DNA of 64,000 bases from positions 33,189,715 through 33,253,714 of the forward strand of contig CM046453.1 of NCBI GenBank assembly GCA_025506515.1. The letters are read 5' to 3'. Below, one piece after another: positions 22,821 to 34,031 of this stretch. The position numbers and the translations under genes were made by a program. A model generated the notes under the pieces. That model was not told where the DNA came from and did no database searches. It worked only from the letters and a program-made list of their open reading frames with translations. The stretch is from Flaveria trinervia (Eukaryota; Streptophyta; Magnoliopsida; Asterales; Asteraceae). The stretch's first letter is position 1, and every line of letters begins with the position of its first letter.

Positions 22821-24060
22821 AAAGCCTCTCCTCAAGAATCTAAACTGTGGCACATAAGGCTAGGTCATGTTAATTTCAAAAACATGAATCAGCTAATCCA
22901 CAATAGTTTAGTGAGAGGCTTACCAATAGAGGAGTTCCACTGTGATGAAACCTTCACTGCTTGTTTAAAAGGAAAACAACACAAAGTCTCATTCCCTCCT
23001 ATTGAAGAGCCTAAGTCCACTGCCTGCTTGCAATTACTGCATATGGATCTATTTGGTCCTGTGAGAGTGATAAGCATGGCAAAGAATACTGTCTGGTAAT
23101 TGTGGATGATTACTCCAGATTTGTATGGACTTTCTTTCTGTATTCAAAGGATGAGGTTGCTCAGAACTTTATCAACTTTGTGTTGTATGTTGAGAAGCAA
23201 TATTCCCTTTCAGTCATGTGTATAAGGAGTGACAATGGAACTGAATTCAGAAACCATACACTTGATGAATTTTATCTTTCAAAGGGAATCAAAAGGCTGT
23301 TTAGCATCCCAAGGACTCCTGAACAAAATGGTGTAGTGGAGAGAAAGAACAGGACCCTAATTGAAGCTGCAAGGTCTATGTTGGCTGACTCTGGTTTGCC
23401 ACTGACCTTTTGGGCTGAAGCTGTTAACACAACTTGCTATGTGCAGAATAGAGCCTTAGTAAATCAAAGGTTGATGAAGACATATGAAGTTCTACATCAC
23501 TTGGGTCCTCTAATTTCATTTTTCAGAGCATTTGGGTGTCCCTGTTTTATTCTCAACACAAAGGATCAACTCCAAAAATTTGATCCTAAGGTGGATGCAG
23601 GGTATTTTGTTGGTTATTCATCTACTTGCAAAGCATACAGAGTCTTCAACTGCAGAACAAAGATAGTTGAAGAGACTTTGCATGTGAATTTTAATGAATC
23701 TCCAATGGACAAGATTCGACAAAACCCTATGGAGTTGTTTGATTTGGACATACTGCAATATGTTCCTTCTCAACCTCCAGTTGTTGCAGACCATGTGGAT
23801 AAATCATCTTCTGCAGCATGTCTTCCACCTGGTGATATTGATGAAGATGATGATAATATCAATACTCACCTATTCAAGTTTAGTGACCAACTGCCTGAGT
23901 CTGCTAAACTTGATGTTCCTGTAGCTTCAGCAATTCCATCCACAACAAATGCTGATGAGATCTCTGATTCCTCTACATCTTTTTGAGTTACCATCAAATT
24001 CTTGGTTTCAAGAGTCTGTATCAACATCTACTACTGCTGAAGGTTCTACAACACTTGCAT
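22821..24060 (+). pseudogene. Element C: integrase
   Basis: The zinc-binding part has LWHIRLGHVNFKNMNQL and CLKGKQHK. The catalytic core is LHMDLFGP (Asp 1), then a frame break at 23097-23102, then RSDNGTEF (Asp 2) and NGVVERKNRT (Glu), so the DDE triad survives. The C-terminal half has FRAFGCPCFILNTKDQ and FVGYSSTCKAYRVFN. It is one of the better preserved integrases here; a single disruption separates the first Asp from the rest. The tail to 23986 is an acidic linker to RT. Confidence 0.88.
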
Positions 24061-24935
24061 AGATATCATTGTTTATCAAGAGCTGAAGAATCACCCAATG
24101 TCTCAAATCATTGGTGATATCAATGCTGGAGTTTCAACAAGAAGTCAATTGTCTAACTTTTGCTTCTATGCTCTCTTCTCTCTTCAGTCAGCTAGAGCAA
24201 AAACTATCATGTTGCTTTAAGAGACAATGGATGGGTTGAAGCTATGCAGCTTGAGCTACTTCAGTTCAAGAAATAGCAAGTGTGGGAACTGGTTCCTCTA
24301 CCCCTAGGTAAGTGTGCAATAGGCACTAAATGGGTGTTTAGGAATAAAACTGATGAAAATGGGCTTATTGTTAAGAACAAGGCTAGACTGGTTACAGGGG
24401 TTCTCACAAGAAGAAGGTATGATTATGATGAACCTTTGCCCCTGTAGCCAGACTAGAGGCAATTAGATTGTTCTTAGCCTATGCTGCATTCCACCATCTC
24501 AAAGTTTTTCAAATGGATGTCAAAAGTGCATTTTTATATGGCAAAATGAAAGAAGAAGTTTATGTGTGTCAACCACCAGGTTTTGAGGATAATAAACATC
24601 CTGAATGGTGTATAAACTTGATAAGGCTCTTTATGGGTTGAAACAAGCTCCTAGAGCCTGGTATGAGACACTCTCCACTTTTCTTCTCAAGAATAATTTC
24701 ACTAGAGGCTCCATAGATAAAACTTTGTTTATTAAGAAGGTGAATTAGCATAAGCTACTTGTTCAAATTTGTTGATGATATCATTTTTGCATCCTCTGAT
24801 CCCCAGTTGTGTGATGATTTTACCAAATTAATGAAAAAGTTTGAAATGAGTGCAATGGGTTACAGTTCTTTCTAGGCTTGCACAACAAACAAAGCTGATG
24901 GCACCTTTATTCATCAGTCAAATATACAAAAGATC
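24061..24935 (+). pseudogene. Element C: reverse transcriptase
   Basis: Heavily frameshifted copia RT. Recognisable blocks in three frames include GTKWVFRNKTDENG, FQMDVKSAFLYG, EEVYVCQPPGFED and the KALYGLKQAPRAWY region (about 24625-24670). The active-site box is VDDI at about 24770, in a frame shifted by loss of about two bases just before it. The metal-binding aspartates are therefore still encoded. Not translatable as one protein. Confidence 0.8.
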
Positions 24936-25669
24936 TTTTGAATAAGTTTGATTTACAAAATTGTAAGCCATGTTCTATACCCCATGTGCAACACCACACA
25001 ACTGGATGCGGATCAGAAAGGTAAAGCTGTTGATGAACACTTTACAGATGTATGATTGGGTGCTTGATGTACTTAACAGCTTCTAGACCAGATATCATGT
25101 TTGCTACTTGTGTTTGTGCTAGATTTCAGACTGCTCCTAAGAGTCTCATTTGATTGCAGTCAAGAGGATCTTTAGATATTTGCAAGGTACATAATCTCTA
25201 GGATTATGGTATTCCACTGGACACTCTTGCAAATTAGTTGCTTTTTCAGATAGTGACTATGCAGGTGCAAGTTAACTAGAAGTCAACTTCTGGTGGATGT
25301 CAATTCGTAGGCAACTGTTTGATTTCTTGGCAGAGTAAGAAACAAACATCTGTTGCTACATCCACTGCTGAAGCAGAGTCATTACAGCTGCAAGTTGTAC
25401 TTCTCAGGTACTCTGGCTTCAGAACCAACTTTTGGATTATGGCATTACAGAGACTAGACTCCATTATTAATGGATAGTGCTTCAGCTCTGTGCATTGTCA
25501 AAAATCCAGTCCAGCACTCTAGGACCAAACATATAGAGATCAGACATCACTTTATTCGGGATTGTTTTGAAAAAGGTCTAATTGATCCTAAGTTTGTGCC
25601 TAGTGCTGATGAGCTTGCAGACATTTTACTAAGCCTTTGGATAGTTCAACTTTCCAAAATCTTGTGTTA
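24936..25669 (+). pseudogene. Element C: RT connection and RNase H
   Basis: Blocks include ASRPDIMFATCVCARFQ (about 25080-25130), FSDSDYAG (25240-25265), STAEAES (about 25363-25380) and the open stretch 25470-25669 with HSRTKHIEIRHHFIRD. Acidic RNase H residues remain but lie in several frames. The end near 25669 marks the end of pol. Confidence 0.8.
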
Positions 25670-26530
25670 AGGCTTGGTATGCTGTAGCTAGAATAATGAT
25701 AACTACTGATGATCTCAGTAAATAAGTACTCATGATCATTAGTAAGCATGTCACATATAAGTACTGATTTGGTCACAACAACTGATAAAGTTACAACTAC
25801 TGATGTAGATATAACTACTGATGTCAGTAAAATCAGATAAGTACTGATGTCCTATGAAACAACTGAAAACAGCAAAAAGTCTGATGAGTAAGTGTTGAGG
25901 ACAGTATGAAACAGCTGAAAGGCTATGAATTGACGAAAACTACTGATGAGAACTTTCTCTTCAGTTGTTTCTACAACTGCTATTTCATCCTAAACAATTG
26001 ATGACAAAAACATGCCTTCAGTAGTTTCATAACTACCGATGACTAAAACCAAGTCATCAGCTGTTTACAACTGATGACAACCCATGTCTTCAGTAGTTTC
26101 ATAATACTGATGCCTAAAACCAAGTCATCAGCTGTTTACAACAACTGATACCAAAACCATGTCTTAGTAGTTCACACTACTGATGACTAAAACCAAGTTA
26201 TCAGCTGTTTCCAACACCTGAAGACAAACCAAGGTTTTTAGTAGTTTCACAACTACTGATGACTAAAACCAAGTCTTCAGTTGTTTCCAACATCTGAAGT
26301 CAAAACATGGTTTAGTTGTTTTATAACTACTGATGCCTAACACCAAGACTTCAGTTTTTTCAACTTCTGAAAGGGTAATACCACGTCATCAGTTGTTTAA
26401 AAACTAATGATTAACACCAAACCCTTTAGTCGTTTTATGACCCGTCCCTATAAATACCTCATACCTGATCCTTCAGAGCTTCATCCTTTCTAAACCTAAC
26501 GTTCAAACCTCCAAAACTTCTCTCTCATTA
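25670..26530 (+). other. Element C spacer with family-motif repeats
   Basis: No credible ORF. From about 25690 to 26430 the sequence is a loose repeat of units such as aactactgatgac, aaccaagtcatcagctgtttc and cttcagtagtttc. These share the cagctg/cagtagtt words of the C LTRs. A TATAAATA box at 26449-26456 lies about 75 bp before the aORF ATG, in a good position to drive a separate aORF transcript. Confidence 0.7.
26449..26456 (+). promoter_or_regulatory. Possible internal TATA box before C aORF
   Basis: TATAAATA in the context gtccctataaatacctc, about 75 bp upstream of the aORF start and just after the motif repeats. The spacing suits an internal promoter, but only transcript data could show it. 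Confidence 0.35.
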
Positions 26531-29500
26531 ATGGCGACCATGCATCTCAAACCACGACATAAATGTGTAGCCTACCTCACCAAATCGCCTTTCTAGACAA
26601 AGTTCGATAACGCCATTGATCTTATGATCCAGTCACCCTACAAAACAGCATTTCTTCTAAATCCCACCATTCATGCCGAATCCCTTCACCAGTTTTGGAC
26701 GAACGTTACCATTACCACTGGGGAGAACAACACCGAGTCTCTCCGGTCGGTTGTCAACAACCATCAAGTGGTCATCACTCCGGATATCATTCGACAAACC
26801 CTAAACTTGGATGATGCCACTTTTCCTGCTGGGTATCCAAAGGGCACAACTGATTTATCCTTTGCCCACCATGGATATCAGGGAAACCTTAGTGCCTCTA
26901 CCATTCTGAAGAAACATTTCCATGATGCAGAACGTCTTATCTTTCACATGGTAAATGTTTGTTTAGCTCCTAAGACATCCTCTTGGGTTCAAATGTCTAC
27001 CGGATGGCAGCAGGTACTATTCTCTATCCTTGAGCAACAAGACTTAAACTTTTCTGAAATCATTTTTCTTGAACTTAAGGATATGGCCTCAAAATCTATT
27101 TCTAACCGCTGGATATTATATCCTCGTTCATTATGGCCATAATAGAGAATCAGCTGAAAGCTGAGGTACTTGTTGGCCTTGGAGTCCCTGCAATGGCTGT
27201 ATTGCCTGAAGTATACTCCAGGCACAACTCTGACCACACACTGAAATAGGCTGCCAAACTGCGAAAACCCACGCAGTTGGAACCCACAGCCACCACCTCC
27301 AGAACCAGAGTCCCCTCCAAGCCAAAATCCAAAAAGCCAAAAAGGCTACTCAGGGAGATGAGTCCCCTGAGGATGCCCCTGTACCACAAACGCAGAAACA
27401 CATACTGGTATTAACCCCCAGTTGTGTCAAAGACTCAACCAACCACAGCCGCACAGATATCCTCTCAAAAGGATCCTGTTGCAACCAATATTGGGGAACC
27501 CACACTGCTGGAACCTATCTCACTTGAGAGGGTTACCATTGAAGCGCACCATTCACCCGGGTGCAATCCGCTTCTACCCAATCACCACATGCAACCGCCC
27601 CCAAAGTCCTACATTAATTGTTGCACAAGTGCTGAGTCAGTTGCACTCCTCACCCCCTCCCAGATACCAATTACAACTGGACATACCTCTACCATTGAGG
27701 GGGAGGATCAAAGTGCATCTGATAACCCACAGCATAGGGGTTACAATGTTCCATTTTCTAGTGTAGAAAAGGAGATTGGAACTTCTGGTGAGGCTGCCAC
27801 TTATCCTGTTTCAGCATATGCTCAGGATGTAGTCGGTACCATTACTAAGACCTTACCAAAGGCAACTGCTAATGAAGAGGCAACTGCTGATGAAGGACAT
27901 AGTCTTGAGGCAGGAAGCCTCTGTTCCAAGACAAAGGGGCACATGCTACAACTGATCTACACTCAGTGCATGTTCATCCTGATTCTATCAGGAGGTCAGG
28001 TGATTCAGTACCCACTGATGATGACCTGGGCTTCTTTTATGATTTTTAGCCCAAAACACCATCCTGGAAGAGGAGGTGAGTAGACTCAAAGAGCTGCTTG
28101 CCAAAACTTCTGAGGATCAAAGACCATCTACCTCTCAAACCCCACAGATGGCACCTTCATCTGAAGGTCTCCTAAACACAGAGCCACTCCCAAATTCTCA
28201 GCCACCTACCTCTGCTTCTGGCACTATTTCTCAGGAACAGAACCCCCCTGAGCAAATAGTTGCTATCTTTCAAATTCCCTCCCTCTCATCACACCTATAA
28301 TCACTGATATAGTGATCAAAACCATGATGAGAGACGGGCACTCTCCTTAGTAATACACCCTTGCTAGAGGAAGTTGTGGGCAAGAAGCTTTCTGACAATC
28401 AAACCCTTGCAACCATGCAACCAAAAAGGGGGAGATTCAGTCAGTGAAAGCAAAAAGGAAGAGGAGTGCAGAGAGAAAGAGAAGGAGAAAGAAACAGAAG
28501 TGGAAAAATAGAAGGAGATGGTAGTGGAGACTGAAAAAGAGAAGGAGAAGGAAAAAGAGGAGAAAGAAGCTGACATGGAGAAATCAAAGAAAAGAAAGAA
28601 TGAGAAGGAGACTACCTTGGAGCTAATGAAAAAAGAGGCTGATGCCAAACACAGCATCAATGGATAACATCATTGATCAGTTGTTTAGGCAAGGCCATGA
28701 CACAGACAACTTGACTCTGAAATCAGAAGACTAGAGATTGAAGAAATCCAGAATAGATGGGCAAGTTATGATGTGTTAGAAAGAGAGAGGCTGGAGATCA
28801 TGATCAGATTTATAGCGAAGTATCTTGGAAGATCATTAATCGAAATCAAGCTTGGTCCAGGAACAACATCTTGGCAATAACCACCAAGATCTGTTCATCT
28901 GAAGTATACACAAAGGGACTTGTTATTGAAGCTTTGAATAACCTGGTGCTAGGAGCAGGACTGAACTAGCCAAGCAATCTAAAGCCACACTCACCTCAAA
29001 AATGCTAGAACAGCCTGTCAACATTCCCACACCAAACCACCAAAACAACCACCCACTAAAACAATCCCTTTACCCAAAAACCCACCAAAAACACAACCCA
29101 CCAAACCAACTCCCTCACCCTCAAAACCATAGCCGATGATGTACCCCAGAAGAAGAAGAGAAGGGTATTGAGGCTAGAATATGATGATGAAGATAGACTG
29201 CACTCTCAGCTGTTATACAGTTGCCGAAGGCCACAAGTCACTCCCCAACAATTACTCTTGAAACTCAAAGACAAATTGTGAAAGTAAAGCTAGAAGAAGA
29301 AGAACTTCACAAACAACACGATGAGGAATTGTTGAGGAGGGTTGACAAAGCTTATGCAGCCACATCTTCTATCATCAACATGAAGAAGCAAGCTCTCAGA
29401 TTATACACTTTTAAGCATACATTTCAATATCAAAAGGAGAGAGTAAGGATTTGGCCTGATCCCAGGGTGTCTCACAGGATTCACAAGAAAAACATTCCAC

Positions 29501-29838
29501 AGAGATACATTGGCCAGGTGAAAAAGATTGATGAAGTGATCTCCCTGGTCTTTGTAGTATCACCTTGGGAAATCCTAGAGGACTTCAAGAAAGCTTATAA
29601 AGCTAACCAAACCCCACAGAAGATGATTGAAAATAAAATGGTGAAAAAGGGGTTAGTTTATAAGAGGCTTGAAGAAGTCAGGAAAAATGAGCTCCAGTTG
29701 TTCCATGAGGGTAATCACCCTGATGAGTTTGCTTATAGAATAGTAACAACTGTGGAGCTAAAGAATGGGAAACAGGCCAAATACCTATCTGAGTACTATG
29801 GTCAAGAATCTTATTTGAAGGAGGTGCTGAAGAGCTGA
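26531..29838 (+). pseudogene. Element C: aORF (extra 3' ORF)
   Basis: Start proposed at ATG 26531 (MATMHLKPRHKCVAYL); a TAG follows at codon 22. The N-terminal domain, open in 26624-27142, has LHQFWTNV, VVITPDIIRQTLNL and GWQQVLFSILEQQDLNFSE, and ends ILYPRSLWP. It aligns in order with the D and B aORFs. A Pro/Thr/Ser-rich linker follows (27422-28300), then a Lys/Glu-rich helical block (28440-28660). The C-terminal part (29221-29838) includes HTFQYQKERVRIWPD and ends YYGQESYLKEVLKS. No signal peptide, membrane helix or enzymatic motif is evident. Function is unknown. The ORF is broken by at least four frame changes. Confidence 0.65.
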
Positions 29839-30126
29839 CCATGGAGGAAAAATTACCTTCCTAGAGGCCTATACAAGAGAGTCATATAGACTCATAGTGG
29901 GGAAGTAGATCTCATGAATGGGGTAACAGCTCTGTGTCCAGTTCCCCAAGACAGAGTTCCCATTCATACTTTGCCAATCAAATCATTGAGACTACTTCCA
30001 GGCCGGTGCTTACAAGGGTCACTTCTGAGCTGATCTAGAAGACAAAAAGACCAATCATTCTGCCATAATAAGTGGGACATCTTCAATAAGTTTAGAGGTT
30101 TTGGCTGCATTGGTTCAGGGGGAGTT
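29839..30126 (+). other. Element C 3' untranslated end and polypurine tract
   Basis: 288 bp of non-coding sequence after the aORF stop. It ends in the tract cagggggagtt (30116-30126), directly abutting the 3' LTR, where it primes plus-strand synthesis. Confidence 0.8.
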
Positions 30127-31209
30127 TGTTGGACCAAAAGAACCAATGAGCTGGATCAGAAAAACCTCTAAGTCCCACAGACATCACAACAACTGCTGAA
30201 GACTTGATCAGCTGTTTCATAAAGTCTAAAGAGCAACAGCTGAAGAACTAAAGTACTGAAGATCAAAGTCTGAAGATCAACATCTGAAGATCTAAAGTAC
30301 TGAAGAACAACAGCGGAAGATCAAAGTCTGAAGATGAACAGCTAAAGAACTAAAGTACTAAAGATCAACAGCTGAAGATCAAAGTATGAAGATCAACAGC
30401 TGAAGATCTAAAGTACTGAAGAACAACTGCTGAAGATCAAGTCTGAAGATCAATAGCTGAAGATCTAAAGTACAAAGAACAACAGCTGAAGTACAAAGAC
30501 TGAAGACATCAGTTGAAGACAACAGCTGAAGACATCAGCTGAAGACAACAGCTGAAGACATCAGTTGAAGACAACAGCTGAAGACATCAGCTGAAGACAA
30601 CAACTGAAGACATCAGCTGAAGACAACAGCTGAAGACATCAGCTGATGACAACAGCTGAAGACATCAGCCGATGACAACAGCTGAAGTTCAAGTACAAAT
30701 ACTGAAGCCTTCAGAGTTTGTTACAACAGCTGAAGAAGCATTCTTCAGTTGTTGTGATGCTTCCTTTCTGTAGTTTTCTTTTTGTTTCAGTATTTGTAAA
30801 ACAACTGAAGAGCATGTTCTTCAGTCGTTGTAGTTTCAGTAGTTTCTTTTCAGTAGTTGTAGTAATAGTTAACACTTAGCATTTTTGTAAGAAGATGTCA
30901 GCTGTTTGACATCTTCAGTAGTTGTGTTAACTATCAATAGTTTGAATAAATTCTGTTAGATTTCACTATCAAATGACATAGCAGACGTCACATCTCCTAT
31001 ATAAGAGATGTTGACCTAATTGTATGTGTGACATTCTGTTACCACGAAAGCGAATATTGAATGAAATATATTTTGCAGAATTCTCTTTGTCTATAACCGT
31101 TTGCTTTTATTATTGAATATCATTTGTGTTCTTGTGAGTTTGCTAATTCAGTGTTTGATTTCCGCTGCTATACTCTCCAATCAATCAAACAAAGATCGCT
31201 GATCTAACA
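30127..31209 (+). repeat. Element C 3' LTR (1083 bp)
   Basis: Edges TGTTGGACC...TCTAACA. It keeps TATATAAG at 30998-31005 and the GACGTC element just upstream. The repeat array at 30190-30690 differs from the 5' LTR in unit number and order. The non-array part differs by only scattered substitutions. Confidence 0.94.
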
Positions 31210-31214
31210 TGCTT

Positions 31215-31600
31215 CAAACTCGTTGCATAATTCTTTGTTCTTTGAACCGAAGATTATGTCATTGACATAGATTTGTACTAGCAGTAGGTCTCCATCTTTT
31301 TCTTTTATGAACAATGTGCAGTCAATGACTCCCCTGCGATAGTCGTGTTTCACAAGATGAGTTGAGAGTTTCTCATACCAGGCCCTAGTAGCTTGATGAA
31401 GCCCGTATAAGGCCTTGTCGAGTTTGTAAACTCTGTCCTGATGATAAGGATCTTCAAATCCCTCACGTTGACTGACATACACTGTCTCTCGAATTTCCCC
31501 ATGAAGGAATGCACTCTTCACATCTAATTGATAGACTTTAATCTTCATATACGATGCATAGGCAAGGAAGATACGGATGGCTTGCATCCTTGCATGTTCT
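31215..31600 (-). pseudogene. Element D: reverse transcriptase palm fragment
   Basis: Open on the minus strand. It contains ARMQAIRIFLAYA, VYQLDVKSAFLHG, ALYGLHQATRAWYEKL and the active-site box YVNDI. The family box is YVDDI; GAT to AAT changes a metal-binding Asp to Asn, so the enzyme should be dead. The fragment continues at 18193 on the other side of C. Its N-terminal part and the whole protease and integrase are absent, replaced by the LTR-like segment to the right. Confidence 0.9.
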
Positions 31601-31603
31601 TGA

Positions 31604-32151
31604 TGGAGGATGAACAACAAAAACTAAAAGTCAAATCAATAACACGAACTATCAAATATTGGTTTCATTGATAAAAACCTAACGACTACAAGCTAGTTAC
31701 AACATAAGAATCAAGACTCTTGGCAAGGGGAAGATCGAGCATGATCTCCCCTCTCATCCAGCAGCCCTGGGCTCTGGGCAGACATCCTCTCAATCCTTTA
31801 TTTCTCTACACATTGAAACTGGTATATATAGGCCTCGGCCCATTTAGATGTGACTGGGCCCATTCGTGCGATTGGACCATGCGTATGGTTCAATCGTACG
31901 ACTGGACCATGCATATGGTTCAATCGTACGACTGGACCATACTTATGGTTCAGTCTTACGAATGTCCCAATCGCATCTCTCAATCACACGGCTGGTCCAT
32001 TGGCATGGCTCAGTCGTACGACTGAGTCTCATTCGCATATGCTCCTGCGAATGACCCAGTTTCATGTGTTTACAACATATCAGATGTATAACATTAAGCC
32101 TAGACTATTCGTCAAGCGACGGACACATTATATATGACTATATATGCTCCA
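31604..32151 (-). repeat. LTR-like segment (548 bp) inside D
   Basis: Bounded by tggag...ctcca (5-bp inverted, TG...CA). On the minus strand it shows a TATATATA-type box (plus-strand match near 31830) and a cluster of D/E-type motif units (31860-32060). The plus strand just right of it reads attccccctgg, resembling a polypurine tract. No flanking duplication is seen (cttga against aaaaa). It occupies the place of late gag, protease, integrase and early RT. It could be a solo LTR, or an LTR left by a recombination that removed about 4 kb. Confidence 0.45.
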
Positions 32152-33536
32152 AAAAATTCCCCCTGGATAGACAAACCAAAAGCTCCAGTCTTGTCCTTCA
32201 TCATCATGGGCAGTCAAGGCCTTTGGATCCTTGCTTGATGAAGTAGAACTGCTAGCTTTCTTGTCTTGACGAGTGAAGGACGAGAATGGGTTCCCGTTCC
32301 CAGTTTTCTTTGGCTTCACACATTCTCTCTTGAAGTGCCCCTTTTCTCCATAGTTAAAGTAGGTCACTTTACTCTTGTCAAAGCCAAATGTGGTATCCTT
32401 AGTAGCAACCAAGTTCTATCCAGTCTTTTTCACAAACTTCTTCGCCCTCCGGACAGCACTAGCTAAGGCCCACATAATATCCATTCTCTCCAGCTCCATT
32501 TCATCCACCTGCTCGTAGTCCTCATCGGTCAGATGGCAGTTTCCAATCTTCCCAGCAACAAGTGCATCATAAGGATTAACCACTACTGCCAAAAGATCCA
32601 TGTGCTCTCGAGCTACTTCCACAGTAATATTTCTGAGGTTCTCGGTCTTCAGTCTAGTAGCATTCGCTTCAGTTCCAATGTAATGGGTACACGAAGACCC
32701 GGAAGTTTCTCATCCTGAGGAGAAGCTTGTGAAGGACCCGATGAGCTAGAAACAATGCAGTCTGAAGAGGTGCTCCAGACGTCTTAGCTTGAGGCGTGGC
32801 ATTGTACAAAGCTGGATTCTGAGTGTACGAAGACTTCTGAGCTCTGTACTTCATCCTAAGTGCTTCTTCTCACAGCTTTAGAATGAAGTCATTGATATCC
32901 AACTTTGCCAGCATCTCAATCTGTCTCAGATGACACAAATGAAGCCCACTTTTCCGGCAATCCGTCTGCAAAATTTGACACCTTTTCTTCCATGGTAGTA
33001 GCAACACTATGTGTATGTAGTTCACTCATCAGATGGTAGAATCTATCAATAACATCGTCCAAAATCTCATTTCCCATCGATGAGAAATTGTCAAATTCCT
33101 TCTTCAGTTCCTTAACTTTAATTGCCTTCAACGAAGCATTCCCGTCGTATCTCTTTTCCAGCTCATCCCACAATTTCTTGGCCTGTTTATTCTCCGAGTA
33201 CTGGTGGAAAATATCTTTAGGAATAGACTGTGTAATCAATGCATAAACTCTCTTCTCTGCATTATACTTGACTTTCTGAGCATCGATCATCCCTCCCAAA
33301 GTAAGTTTTACCCCATCTGCTCCCACTGGCATACTATACCCAATCTCGATAGCTTCCCACAAATTTGGATCCACTCCATTGAGGTAGATCTCAAAACGTT
33401 GTTTCCAGTGGGGAAACTCATCTAACATTAAGAGTTTTGGTGGTTTATTATGATTCCTCACCTTACTCTCAAGCAACAGTAGAGTCTGGATCCTTGAGTC
33501 CTTGCAGGCAGTAAACGCTGACATCTGATCTTCCAT
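32152..33536 (-). pseudogene. Element D: gag, 3'-truncated
   Basis: Start ATG 33536 (MEDQMSAFTACKDSR), matching E gag closely. The capsid-like domain (KPPKLLMLDEFPHWKQRFEIYL, LWDELEKRYDGNASLKAI) is open to 32916, then frames change. The first knuckle reads YFNYGEKGHFKREC: both leading Cys are Tyr (TGC to TAC), whereas E has CFNCGEKGHFKREC. The second half of gag (coiled coil and second knuckle in E) is missing because the LTR-like segment starts here. Confidence 0.87.
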
Positions 33537-34017
33537 CTCGATTAACCTTTAAGTGTACTAACCAAACTGTCAAACTGGTGCGACTGGGTGATGCGAATGG
33601 GCTATCCGTGCGAATGAACTATGCGATTGGTTCAATCGTGCGGCTGAACTAAGCGATTCGTTCAGTCGAGCGAATAAAGCTGATGCGTATGAACACTGCG
33701 AACGGATGGTTTAGTCGTACTAATGGAGAGGCGATTCAGTCCAATCGTGCGTCTGGAGTATGCGAATGAGTCCAGTCGTGCGAATGGCTCACTCGTGCGA
33801 TTGAAGCTGCTGTTTTGCGAAAATTTCTAGGCTAAACGTGTTTTAGCCGTTAAAATTCGAAATTTTGCCAACCCTAATCGCCTAAGGCCGTAGAAACCGA
33901 AACTTGATGAGCAGGGTACGTCCAAGACAACTTTTGACACAAAAGATTGCGTTTTTTAGTGTAAAAACACAAACTTTTTATCAATCTTGATTGAATCACA
34001 CGTAATCAAGAGCCAAG
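33537..34017 (-). other. Element D leader with motif cluster
   Basis: 481 bp between PBS and gag. About 33575-33815 is filled with D/E motif units (cgtgcgaatg, cagtcgtgcg). E has the same arrangement at 51310-51520. This is where retroelements usually keep packaging and dimerisation signals. Confidence 0.65.
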
Positions 34018-34029
34018 GCTCTAATACCA
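34018..34029 (-). other. Element D primer binding site
   Basis: Minus strand TGGTATTAGAGC, one change from the initiator tRNA-Met complement, 2 bases from the LTR edge at 34032. Confidence 0.88.
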
Positions 34030-34031
34030 CT

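Larger units (their letters stand above)
18194..31209 (+). mobile_element. Element C: SIRE-type Ty1/copia (13.0 kb)
   Basis: Plus-strand copia element, complete from LTR to LTR: 18194-19288 and 30127-31209. Perfect TSD tgctt lies at 18189-18193 and 31210-31214. It is the innermost element of the A-G-B-D-C stack, so its insertion is the most recent of that series. Order is PBS, gag, protease, integrase, RT, RNase H, repeat-rich spacer, aORF, polypurine tract. All coding parts carry stops or frameshifts. Confidence 0.95.

Noticed and set aside
26531..29838. Envelope (env) gene in C aORF
   Set aside because: No signal peptide, transmembrane helix or glycoprotein-like cysteine pattern is visible; position alone is not enough.
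31720..32246. Overlapping ORFs with repeating peptides such as VRLDHAYGSI
   Set aside because: They are translations of the D/E motif units inside an LTR-like segment, occur in several frames and both strands, and have no homology to other proteins.
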